5,812 bases of DNA from Candidatus Paceibacter sp. (GTDB taxonomy: Bacteria; Patescibacteriota; Patescibacteriia; SG8-24; DYFX01): NCBI GenBank assembly GCA_020724945.1, contig DYFX01000020.1, positions 11,416 to 17,227 of the forward strand. The letters are read 5' to 3'. Made by a program: the position numbers and the translations under genes. Position 1 is the first letter of the stretch, and each line of letters begins with the position of its first letter. The notes under the pieces are model-generated. The model did no database searches, was not told the origin of the DNA, and worked only from the letters and a program-made list of their open reading frames with translations. Below, in pieces: positions 1-5,784 of the stretch.

Positions 1-1
1 G

Positions 2-622
2 GGGCTCAAGAACACCGTCTCGTTCTTCGGTTCGGCTCGCTTCGACGAGAACGACCACCACTATAAGGAGGCGCGCGAGCTCGCCTTCAAGCTGGGCAAG
101 GCGGGCTACACCATCGTGACCGGCGGCGGGCCGGGCATCATGGAGGCCGGCAACCGCGGCGCGAAGGAAGCCGGCGCGGAATCGGTCGGCCTCAACATCC
201 AGCTGCCGCGCGAACAGCGCCTCAACCCGTACACCACGCGTTCGCAGGGCTTCCACTACTTCTTCACCCGCAAGGTGATGCTCTCGTTCGCCGCGCAGGC
301 CTATGTCTTCTTCCCGGGCGGCTTCGGCACGCTCGATGAGCTGTCGGAGCTCGTCGTGCTCGTCCAGACGCGGAAGATCGACCCGCTGCCGATCGTGCTC
401 GTCGGCAAGGATTTCTGGCGCCCCTTCCTGAAATGGATCGAGGAACATGTCTACGAGCAGCATGCCGCGATCGACAAGCGCGACCTCGGCCTCATGCACC
501 TCGCGCAGACGGTCGACGAGGCTTTCGAGATCATCCAGAACACGAAACTCTGCCCGCCCAACGCGAGCAAGTGCTGGTACGGCTACCAGGCGCACCACAT
601 CAGGGACGCCGGAGGGAAGTGA
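2..622 (+). CDS. LOG family protein (TIGR00730-type Rossmann-fold phosphoribohydrolase), 5'-truncated by the window edge
   Basis: The reading frame is open from base 2, giving 206 residues before TGA at 620-622; the true start lies to the left. It shows the LOG / lysine-decarboxylase-like Rossmann fold: an opening strand VSFFGSAR (about residues 6-13 of the visible part), the phosphate-binding loop TGGGPGIMEA (40-49), the RKVML segment (90-94) and the signature PGGFGTLDE (105-113), whose Arg and Glu are catalytic in characterised LOG enzymes. Family members cleave nucleoside 5'-monophosphates, including cytokinin ribotides, into free base and ribose 5-phosphate. The bacterial substrate is often unknown and the old 'lysine decarboxylase' label is wrong for this family. 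The segment INIQLPRE-like to NPY to FHYFF, upstream of RKVML, resembles the longer LOG subtype. The C-terminal tail has two cysteines (LCPPNASKC) of unknown role. The gene converges on the lipoprotein gene and overlaps it by 23 bases. Family assignment is firm; substrate is not. Confidence 0.93.
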   Translation, partial: GLKNTVSFFGSARFDENDHHYKEARELAFKLGKAGYTIVTGGGPGIMEAGNRGAKEAGAESVGLNIQLPREQRLNPYTTRSQGFHYFFTRKVMLSFAAQAYVFFPGGFGTLDELSELVVLVQTRKIDPLPIVLVGKDFWRPFLKWIEEHVYEQHAAIDKRDLGLMHLAQTVDEAFEIIQNTKLCPPNASKCWYGYQAHHIRDAGGK

Positions 623-1436
623 TCTCGTAGCCCAGTTCCTGCCAGCGGACCTCCGCGCTTTCGAGCGCGCGAAGCGCCGGTTCCGCGAGCGGATTCACCG
701 TCGCCTTCAGGATCAGGGGATTCTCCTCGTTCTCGAGGATCAGGAACTCCCCGAACCAGCCCGAAGCCTTGACCGCCCTCACGAGGACGATCCGACCGTC
801 GACGGTCATCGGATACGCCTCCACGACGGCGGTCTTTTCGATGATGAACGGGCTCGCGGGCGCGGACGAGGTCGCCGTGCCGTAAAGCCGCGAGGAGATG
901 TCGTTGAAGGCCGTGAACGCCTTGGAGAGCGCCGCGAAGGCGTTCTCCGCGAGGCCGAGCCGCCATTCGGTCCTGCCCGAACCGGCCGTGAGGTCCTCAT
1001 ACGCCCGCTCCGAGAGCCAGAGGCCGCCGTTCGCGGCGGCGGACGCGTCGCCCTCCGGCCAGAAAGACGGCAACAGCATCGCCTGCGCCTCCCCGCGCCC
1101 TCCGAGCGCCAGGGAGCCGGTCGCCGAAGCCGTCGTCCACTCGAGGACGATCTTGCCGCCCTCTCCGATGTCGCGCACCCTGACCTGAAGGGCCCGCGCG
1201 TCGAGGCCGAACGCCTCGTCGATGGCGCCGCTCATGCCGAGTCTCGAGGGCCGCACGGTGAACGACAGCCCAGATTCGAGCGCGAGCGCGGCCGTCGCGG
1301 CGGCCGGGTCGGCGGCAGGCAGCGCCTTCTCGAGCGAGAACGGCAGGCGCCCTTCGATCCGGCGCGAAAGGTCGCACCCCGCTCCCATGAGGAGCAGCGC
1401 GGCGGCGAGGGCGATGATGGGACGGCGTGCGTTCAT
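600..1436 (-). CDS. putative lipoprotein of unknown function
   Basis: This gene encodes 278 residues. The start is ATG at 1434-1436, which overlaps the ATPase stop as ATGA. An in-frame start further upstream would lie deep in the ATPase gene, and only this Met places a signal peptide at the N-terminus: a basic n-region (MNARRP), a hydrophobic core (IIALAAALLLMGAG) and Cys21. The lipobox LMGAGC is slightly atypical because Gly is at -3. The mature part has no transmembrane segment. It is Ala- and Gly-rich with alternating hydrophobic stretches that suggest beta structure, for example around residues 60-130 and 190-250. I do not recognise a family. The position suggests translation coupled to the ATPase, and the protein would sit on the outer face of the cytoplasmic membrane near that pump; a functional link is inference. 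No Shine-Dalgarno sequence precedes the start. The 3' end overlaps the LOG gene on the other strand. The frame is convincing; the function is unknown. Confidence 0.82.
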   Translation of the reverse strand: MNARRPIIALAAALLLMGAGCDLSRRIEGRLPFSLEKALPAADPAAATAALALESGLSFTVRPSRLGMSGAIDEAFGLDARALQVRVRDIGEGGKIVLEWTTASATGSLALGGRGEAQAMLLPSFWPEGDASAAANGGLWLSERAYEDLTAGSGRTEWRLGLAENAFAALSKAFTAFNDISSRLYGTATSSAPASPFIIEKTAVVEAYPMTVDGRIVLVRAVKASGWFGEFLILENEENPLILKATVNPLAEPALRALESAEVRWQELGYEITSLRRP

Positions 1437-4009
1437 ACGGCGGCGCGCGTTCTCGTCATCCTGACATACGCGAGCTTCACGACTTCCGTGGCCGCGAAGT
1501 AAGCGGCCGCCAGCGCGACGACGCCCCACAGCTGGCGCGCGGAGGGCCCCACGAAATGGAAGACCGCCTGGCCCGCCGGATGGAAGGTCAGCGCGAGGGC
1601 GAGGGCGATCGTGGCGGCCGCGATCATCGTCATCGCGGACGGGGGGCGGACGGCCTTCCAGAACGCGAAGCGCGTGCGGATGGAATAGATCAGCGCGATC
1701 TCCGTCAGGACCGAGAACAGGAACCAGAGCGTGCGGACCGCCTCGATGCCTTCCTTGCGGTTCAGGGCGTAGTAGGCGAAGTCGAAGAAGGAGCTCACCA
1801 TGCCGAGGAAGACGGCGATGAAGGCGAGTTCCCGCAGTTCGAAGCGTTTGGGCCGCGCCACCTCCTCCGCGTCGACGCTGTCGGCGGCGACCGCGATGAG
1901 CGGAAGGTCCGTGAGCAGGTTCAGGAGCAGGATCTGGATCGGCAGCATCGGCAGCTCGTCGATCAGGAGCGAGACGACCGCGACGGCGATGAAGTTGCCG
2001 AAGTTGCCGATCAGCGTGTACTTCACGTACTTCACGATGTTGGTGAAGATCCGGCGGCCCTCGCGGACGCCTTCGACGATCACGCGCAGGTCCTTGCGGA
2101 GCAGGATGATGTCCGCGGTCTCGCGCGCCACATCGCTGGCATGGTCGACCGCCAGCGCCACATTGGCCGCCTTGAGCGCCGGAGTGTCGTTGATGCCTTC
2201 GCCGAGGAAGCCGACTTGGAAGCGGCGTTCGAGCCCTTGGACGATCCGGAACTTCTGCTGGGGCGTGACGCGCGCGAAGACATGCCGCGTCTCGATCAGG
2301 CGATCGAACTCGGCGGCCGGGACGGCGTCGAGCGTCTCCCCCGTCACCACCTCTTCGATGCCGTCGATGACGCCCGTCCGCATGCCGACGGCGCCGGCGA
2401 CCTCCGGCGCGTCTCCGGTCAGGATCTTCACGCGCACATGCAGGCTCGCCGCGTCCTTGACCGCCGCGGCCGCGGTCGGCTTGAGCGGATCTTCGAAGGA
2501 GATCGTCCCGACATAGGTCAGCGCGCGTTCGAGATCGTCGCCGTCGGAAGGGAGGGCATCCACGGGACGGTACGCCAGCGCGAGCACGCGCTTCCCGGCA
2601 AGCCCTTCATCGCGGACGGACGCCCGCTCCTCCAGGACCGCCTTGGGCGTCAGCGCCACCGCGCCTCCGGGACCGAGCCGCATCGTCGAACGCGCAAGGA
2701 CCTCCTCCGGCGCGCCGAGGACGACCAAGGTCCGTCCGCGGCCGTCATCGAAGACGGCGGAGGCGCGGCGGCGCGACGGGTCGAAGGGCGCGAACCAGGA
2801 CCTGCGCCATCCCAAGACCGTGCGCGCGGCTTCAGGACCGGCTTCCTCCACGATGGCGGCGTCGAAGGTCTTCGGGACAACGCCGTGCTTGCGGAGCTCC
2901 TTCTCGGTCGCCGCCTCCAGCGCGAGCTTGAGGGCGGCGCGGGGATCGTGGGCGCGCACCCCAGCCACGCGCATCCGGCCCTCCGTGAGCGTGCCCGTCT
3001 TGTCGGTGCAGAGCACCTCGATATGGCCGAGGTCCTCGATGGCCGAGAGGCGCTTGACCACCACATGCCGCTTCGAGAGCCGCATCGCGCCGCGCGCGAG
3101 CGTGAAGGAGCTCACGGCCGGCAAGGCCTCCGGCACGACCGAGACGGCCAGCGCCACGGCGAACAGGAGCTGCGGCACGATATGGGATTCGCCCTTGAGG
3201 AAGATGTTCACGATGAAGACCGTCGCCAGCACGATGCCGACGGCCTTCAGGATGAAGGCGCTGAAATCCTTCAGGTTGCGCTCGAAGGCGCTCTCGCGCG
3301 GCGTCTCGCGCGTGAGCTTGGCGATGGTCCCGATGATCGTCGCGGACCCGGTGGCGACGACGACGCCTTCGCCGTAGCCCGCGACCACGCGCGTCATCAT
3401 ATGCGCCATGTTGGCGGCGCGCTCCTTGCCGTTCACCTTGTCGGGGCCGGCGATCTTCGGCACGGCGGCCGATTCGCCCGTCAGCGACGACTCGTCGAGC
3501 GTCAGGCCGTCGCTCACGAAGACGCGCAGGTCCGCGTCCACGATGTCGCCAGGTTCGAGCAAGACGACATCGCCGGGCACGAGGGCGCGGCGATCGACGG
3601 AGACGATGTGTCCGCCGCGGCGGACGCGGGCGCGGGCCGAGAGCCTCTCGCGCAGCTTCTCGACGGCGCGCTCGGAACGGAACTCCTGGCAGAAGCCGAT
3701 GGCGGCGTTGATGAGCAGGATGACGCCGATCGTCACGCCGTCGGCGTGGTTCCCGAACGCGAGCGAGACGGCGGCCGCGCCCGCGAGCAGATCGACCATC
3801 GGCGAACGGAACTGGCGCAGCGCGACCCGCCACGCATCGACGCGCGCGACGGCGAGTTCGTTGGGACCGAACCGTTCGAGGCGTCCTTGCGCCTCGGCTT
3901 CGGAAAGCCCTCCGCGCGCGCTCCGGAACGCCTCGAAAAGCGCCCCCTCCTCCAGGCGACCCGGGGCGACATCCGGCAGTTTCTCGAACATGGCGCGCAC
4001 GCGCTCCAT
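1433..4009 (-). CDS. cation-transporting P-type ATPase, MgtA-like (P3B) by sequence, HAD-IC family
   Basis: This is a full-length 858-residue ATP-driven cation pump of the cytoplasmic membrane. In order: N-terminal cation-ATPase segment (about 15-85), helices M1-M2 (about 70-108), actuator domain with LDESSLTGES (171-180), M3-M4 (about 252-302) with PEALP (293-297), phosphorylation motif DKTGTLT (Asp336), nucleotide-binding domain with FDPSRRRAS (409-417), TGD (531-533), hinge motif GEGIND (603-608) and M5-M10 (about 665-848). The M4-to-P-domain link (TLARGAMRLSKR, VVKRLSAIEDLG) and M5-M6 (IGNFGNF, LPMLPIQILLLNLLTD) resemble Mg2+-transporting MgtA/MgtB more than Ca2+ pumps, so Mg2+ is the best guess but is unproven. 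Two motifs differ from textbook: LGAPE for KGAPE (431-435) and GEGIND for GDGIND. The start at 4009 lies 17 bases past the glycosylase stop codon, with no Shine-Dalgarno sequence but an extended -10 six bases ahead. The stop overlaps the lipoprotein start. Family is certain, ion tentative. Confidence 0.96.
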   Translation of the reverse strand: MERVRAMFEKLPDVAPGRLEEGALFEAFRSARGGLSEAEAQGRLERFGPNELAVARVDAWRVALRQFRSPMVDLLAGAAAVSLAFGNHADGVTIGVILLINAAIGFCQEFRSERAVEKLRERLSARARVRRGGHIVSVDRRALVPGDVVLLEPGDIVDADLRVFVSDGLTLDESSLTGESAAVPKIAGPDKVNGKERAANMAHMMTRVVAGYGEGVVVATGSATIIGTIAKLTRETPRESAFERNLKDFSAFILKAVGIVLATVFIVNIFLKGESHIVPQLLFAVALAVSVVPEALPAVSSFTLARGAMRLSKRHVVVKRLSAIEDLGHIEVLCTDKTGTLTEGRMRVAGVRAHDPRAALKLALEAATEKELRKHGVVPKTFDAAIVEEAGPEAARTVLGWRRSWFAPFDPSRRRASAVFDDGRGRTLVVLGAPEEVLARSTMRLGPGGAVALTPKAVLEERASVRDEGLAGKRVLALAYRPVDALPSDGDDLERALTYVGTISFEDPLKPTAAAAVKDAASLHVRVKILTGDAPEVAGAVGMRTGVIDGIEEVVTGETLDAVPAAEFDRLIETRHVFARVTPQQKFRIVQGLERRFQVGFLGEGINDTPALKAANVALAVDHASDVARETADIILLRKDLRVIVEGVREGRRIFTNIVKYVKYTLIGNFGNFIAVAVVSLLIDELPMLPIQILLLNLLTDLPLIAVAADSVDAEEVARPKRFELRELAFIAVFLGMVSSFFDFAYYALNRKEGIEAVRTLWFLFSVLTEIALIYSIRTRFAFWKAVRPPSAMTMIAAATIALALALTFHPAGQAVFHFVGPSARQLWGVVALAAAYFAATEVVKLAYVRMTRTRAAV

Positions 4010-4015
4010 GCCCGT

Positions 4016-4024
4016 ATTTTAGCA
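4016..4024 (-). promoter_or_regulatory. extended -10 promoter element directly ahead of the ATPase
   Basis: The minus strand reads TGCTAAAAT, an extended -10 (TGn plus a 5/6 match to TATAAT). It is followed by six bases and then the ATPase ATG, which puts the expected transcription start on or next to the A of the start codon. I see no good -35 hexamer at 16-18 bp, as is common with extended -10 promoters. If it is active, the ATPase and lipoprotein could be transcribed as a leaderless mRNA independently of the two upstream genes. It is one of the few A/T-rich spots in the operon. Confidence 0.45.
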
Positions 4025-4027
4025 CAT

Positions 4028-4867
4028 TCACGCCAAGACCCAGCGGCCGCGCCGCTTCCGGATCAACCCGTCCTTTTCCAGGCTCGGAAGGACATGCGCA
4101 TACGCCGAAAGCGCCGCGTCCGTCGCAGGACCTTTCCGCAGCGCCTCGATGACGCGGCCGCGATAGATGCGGTTCGGGACGCCGTGCGCGTCGACGCGCT
4201 CCTTCCGCGCGGCTTTCTGCCGCGGCAGCCGACGCATCGACAGGATTCTCGGATATGACGCGCAGAGTCGGTTGATGGGGCAGTCCTCGCATCGCGGGCG
4301 GCCGGCCTTGCAGACGCGCGCGCCGAGGTCCATCAACCCCTGATTCACCTCATACGAAAGCGCTTCGGGGAGCGTCGCTTCCCAGCGCGACCATGCCCGC
4401 GCGTCGAACGCCTTCGGATCCGCTTTCGGCCCCTTGAAGACGCGCGTCAGCACGCGGCGGAGATTCGTGTCGGGCGCCAGCGCCTTCTTGCGGAACGCGA
4501 AAACCCGCAGCGCGCGGGCGGTATATGGCCCGATGCCGTGCAGCGCGAGGAGCGCCGCCTCGTCGGACGGGAGCTTCCCGCCGGAATCGCGGACGACGCC
4601 TTCCGCCAGTCTCTTGAGCCGCACGGCGCGCATGTTGTAGCCGAGGCCCTTCCAGGCGCGGACGACATCGGACTGCGATGCCCCAGCGAGCGCGCGCCAG
4701 GACGGGAACTTCTTCAGGAAGGCGCGGTAGAGCGGCACGACGCGGTCGACCTGCGTCTGCTGGAGCATGAATTCCGAGACGGCGATGCGGTAGGGATCGT
4801 CCGTGCGGCGCCACGGCAGGTCGCGGCCATGCGCGCGGTACCAACTGGCGATCGTCTTCCAGATCAT
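4028..4867 (-). CDS. mutY: A/G-specific adenine DNA glycosylase (MutY type), lacking the NUDIX domain
   Basis: This is a 279-residue base-excision repair enzyme expected to remove adenine mispaired with 8-oxoguanine. It shows SEFMLQQTQV with catalytic Glu32, WKGLGYN (72-78) with the conserved intercalating Tyr77, the helix-hairpin-helix LHGIGPYTARA (109-119), catalytic Asp133 in APDTNLRRVL, and a [4Fe-4S] cluster motif C-x6-C-x2-C-x5-C at Cys186, 193, 196 and 202. Tyr in GIGPYTA, where endonuclease III has its catalytic Lys, favours MutY over Nth. E. coli MutY (about 350 aa) has a C-terminal NUDIX-like domain that reads 8-oxoG. Here only about 75 residues follow the cluster: a basic linker and a compact segment, IYRGRVIEALRKG to GLIRKRRGRWVLA, that looks like a winged helix. 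ATG at 4865-4867 is chosen because the fold begins there and it overlaps the upstream stop as ATGA; a longer frame to 4990 adds only Arg/Ala-rich shadow sequence. Confidence 0.93.
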   Translation of the reverse strand: MIWKTIASWYRAHGRDLPWRRTDDPYRIAVSEFMLQQTQVDRVVPLYRAFLKKFPSWRALAGASQSDVVRAWKGLGYNMRAVRLKRLAEGVVRDSGGKLPSDEAALLALHGIGPYTARALRVFAFRKKALAPDTNLRRVLTRVFKGPKADPKAFDARAWSRWEATLPEALSYEVNQGLMDLGARVCKAGRPRCEDCPINRLCASYPRILSMRRLPRQKAARKERVDAHGVPNRIYRGRVIEALRKGPATDAALSAYAHVLPSLEKDGLIRKRRGRWVLA

Positions 4868-5580
4868 GCCAGCGAGGCGAGCTCTTCCTCGGTGAGCGCG
4901 CGCCACTCCCCTTCCGGCAGGTCGCCGAGCTCGACGCCGGCGACGCGCGTGCGCCGGAGCTTCCGCACCTCGTACCCCAGCGCCTCGCACATGCGGCGGA
5001 TCTGGCGGTTCTTGCCTTCGGTGATGACGATGAGGAAGCGCGAGGCGCCGATCTCCTTCACTTTCGCGGGACGGGTCATGACGATGCGCCGGATGCCGGG
5101 CATATGCTCGAGCCGCACGCCCTTGGCCATCCGTTCGAGAAACTCCGGCGTGAGCTCCTTGTTGACGATGACATCGTATTCCTTCTCGGTGCCCGAATCC
5201 GGACGCATCAGCCGGTCGGCGAGCGCGGTGTCGTCGGTAAAGAGGATGAGTCCCGAGGACGCGACATCGAGGCGTCCGACCGGGATCAGCCGCGCTTTCG
5301 GCGGCGGCACCGGAGCGAACTTCAACGCCTCCATGATGTTGTCCGGCGAGGCGGCATCGGTCGTCGTGATGACGCCGACGGGCTTATGGAACGCGATGAC
5401 GGTCTTCTTCGCGACCGGACGCACGACGCGGCCGTTCACCTTCACCTCGTCGCCCTCTTCCACCTGGTCGCCGGGGCCCGGTTTCCGCCCGTTGATCGTG
5501 ACTTTTCCGGCCTCGACCAGGCGGTCGGCCTCCCTGCGAGACGCGACCCCGGCCTCGGCCAGGTATTTATTGATGCGCAT
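4864..5580 (-). CDS. rluF: S4-domain rRNA pseudouridine synthase, RluF-like (RsuA/RluB/RluE/RluF family)
   Basis: This is a 238-residue cytoplasmic enzyme that isomerises uridine to pseudouridine in RNA. An N-terminal S4 RNA-binding domain (about 1-55: MRINKYLAEAGVASRREADR, then VTINGRKPGPGDQV) is followed by the catalytic domain. HKPVGVITTT (65-74) comes first, then VGRLDVASSGLILFTDD (101-117) with catalytic Asp105, EKEYDV (132-137) with the conserved Tyr135, and GKNRQIRRMCEALGYEV (189-205). The C-terminal run from RRMCEALGYEVRKL to PEGEWRALTEEEL matches my memory of E. coli RluF (23S rRNA U2604) better than RsuA or RluB, so the symbol is a subfamily call; the exact target base is not provable here. 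E. coli RluF's basic C-terminal tail is missing. ATG at 5578-5580 is chosen because the S4 domain starts at once; no Shine-Dalgarno sequence precedes it. It is first in the leftward operon, and its stop overlaps the glycosylase start by four bases. Confidence 0.93.
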   Translation of the reverse strand: MRINKYLAEAGVASRREADRLVEAGKVTINGRKPGPGDQVEEGDEVKVNGRVVRPVAKKTVIAFHKPVGVITTTDAASPDNIMEALKFAPVPPPKARLIPVGRLDVASSGLILFTDDTALADRLMRPDSGTEKEYDVIVNKELTPEFLERMAKGVRLEHMPGIRRIVMTRPAKVKEIGASRFLIVITEGKNRQIRRMCEALGYEVRKLRRTRVAGVELGDLPEGEWRALTEEELASLA

Positions 5581-5586
5581 GGATGT

Positions 5587-5615
5587 ATGCTACCCTTTCG
5601 TTGACAATCCGTGAA
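5587..5615 (-). promoter_or_regulatory. candidate promoter of the leftward four-gene operon
   Basis: The minus strand reads TTCACG (5610-5615), a 17-bp spacer and TAGCAT (5587-5592), each hexamer matching the sigma70 consensus at 4/6. Six bases separate TAGCAT from the ATG of the pseudouridine synthase, so the transcript would start at or within a base or two of the start codon, giving a leaderless message. The same -10-to-ATG spacing is seen ahead of the ATPase. It shares DNA with the rightward promoter at 5601-5629. Confidence 0.5.
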
Positions 5616-5629
5616 ATACGGGGTATCCT
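5601..5629 (+). promoter_or_regulatory. near-consensus sigma70-type promoter reading rightwards
   Basis: The -35 is TTGACA (5601-5606, 6/6), the spacer is 17 bp, and the -10 is TATCCT (5624-5629, 4/6). The expected start point is near 5636. It is the best promoter match in the window and lies at the front of the structured region and the tRNA-like end, which suggests a well-expressed RNA gene to the right. It is interlaced with the leftward operon promoter, so polymerases on the two would compete for the same DNA. Confidence 0.65.
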
Positions 5630-5658
5630 GCTCCCGTTCCCCTCGGCATCAAAGGTCC

Positions 5659-5680
5659 GTTTTGCGCGACCGCGCAAAAC
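5659..5680 (+). other. hairpin 1, perfect 9-bp stem
   Basis: GTTTTGCGC (5659-5667) and GCGCAAAAC (5672-5680) form a perfect 9-bp stem closed by a four-base GACC loop. No T-run follows, so it is unlikely to be an intrinsic terminator. Confidence 0.7.
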
Positions 5681-5698
5681 TCCCTAGACTGCCATCAA

Positions 5699-5716
5699 GG
5701 CTGGGCCTGCCCAGCC
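5699..5716 (+). other. hairpin 2, GC-rich inverted repeat
   Basis: GGCTGGGC (5699-5706) and GCCCAGCC (5709-5716) are perfect inverted repeats with two bases between them. In RNA this would fold as seven base pairs with a CCUG loop. The next bases hold AAGGAGG (5720-5726), the only full Shine-Dalgarno-like string I found at a plausible site in the window. Confidence 0.7.
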
Positions 5717-5731
5717 GCGAAGGAGGAGCGA

Positions 5732-5784
5732 CTGACACGCGTGAGGGAAGACGGGCTCAGCCCGTCTGACCGGGAGCGTGTCAG
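5732..5784 (+). other. hairpin 3, long two-stem hairpin with symmetric 9x9 internal loop
   Basis: The outer stem CTGACACGC (5732-5740) pairs perfectly with GCGTGTCAG (5776-5784). The inner stem GACGGGC (5750-5756) pairs perfectly with GCCCGTC (5760-5766) around a three-base loop. Between them lie two nine-base strands, GTGAGGGAA and TGACCGGGA. Aligned antiparallel, these allow an A-U pair, tandem G-A/A-G pairs, two G-C pairs and then purine-purine mismatches. An ordered internal loop of this kind is typical of a folded functional RNA. Confidence 0.7.

Noticed and set aside
447..1502. A 351-codon plus-strand frame over the lipoprotein gene
   Set aside because: It is Arg/Ser-rich low-complexity translation antisense to a frame with a clear signal peptide, and it overlaps the LOG gene in another frame.
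1427..4258. A 943-codon open frame on the plus strand, antisense to the ATPase
   Set aside because: Its composition is Arg/Asp/Glu/His-rich with no motifs. It mirrors the third-position GC bias of the ATPase and glycosylase genes, whose strand carries all expected family motifs in order.
2832..4292. A 486-codon minus-strand frame overlapping the ATPase
   Set aside because: It is an out-of-frame shadow of the ATPase, Arg/Ala/Gly-rich and without motifs.
4868..4990. An upstream extension of the glycosylase to a start at 4990
   Set aside because: The extra 41 residues are Arg/Ala-rich and lie within the pseudouridine synthase gene. The family fold starts at the Met encoded at 4865-4867, which also gives the ATGA overlap.
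4538..5614. A 358-codon plus-strand frame antisense to the glycosylase and pseudouridine synthase
   Set aside because: It is Ser/Arg-rich, with no recognisable domain, and lies opposite two genes whose catalytic motifs are intact.
5659..5680. An intrinsic terminator at hairpin 1
   Set aside because: The stem is strong but is followed by TCCCTAG rather than a T-run, and it would stop transcription just after the strong promoter.
5732..5784. A kink-turn in hairpin 3
   Set aside because: Tandem G-A pairs are possible, but the loop is symmetric and lacks the three-base bulge next to a canonical stem.
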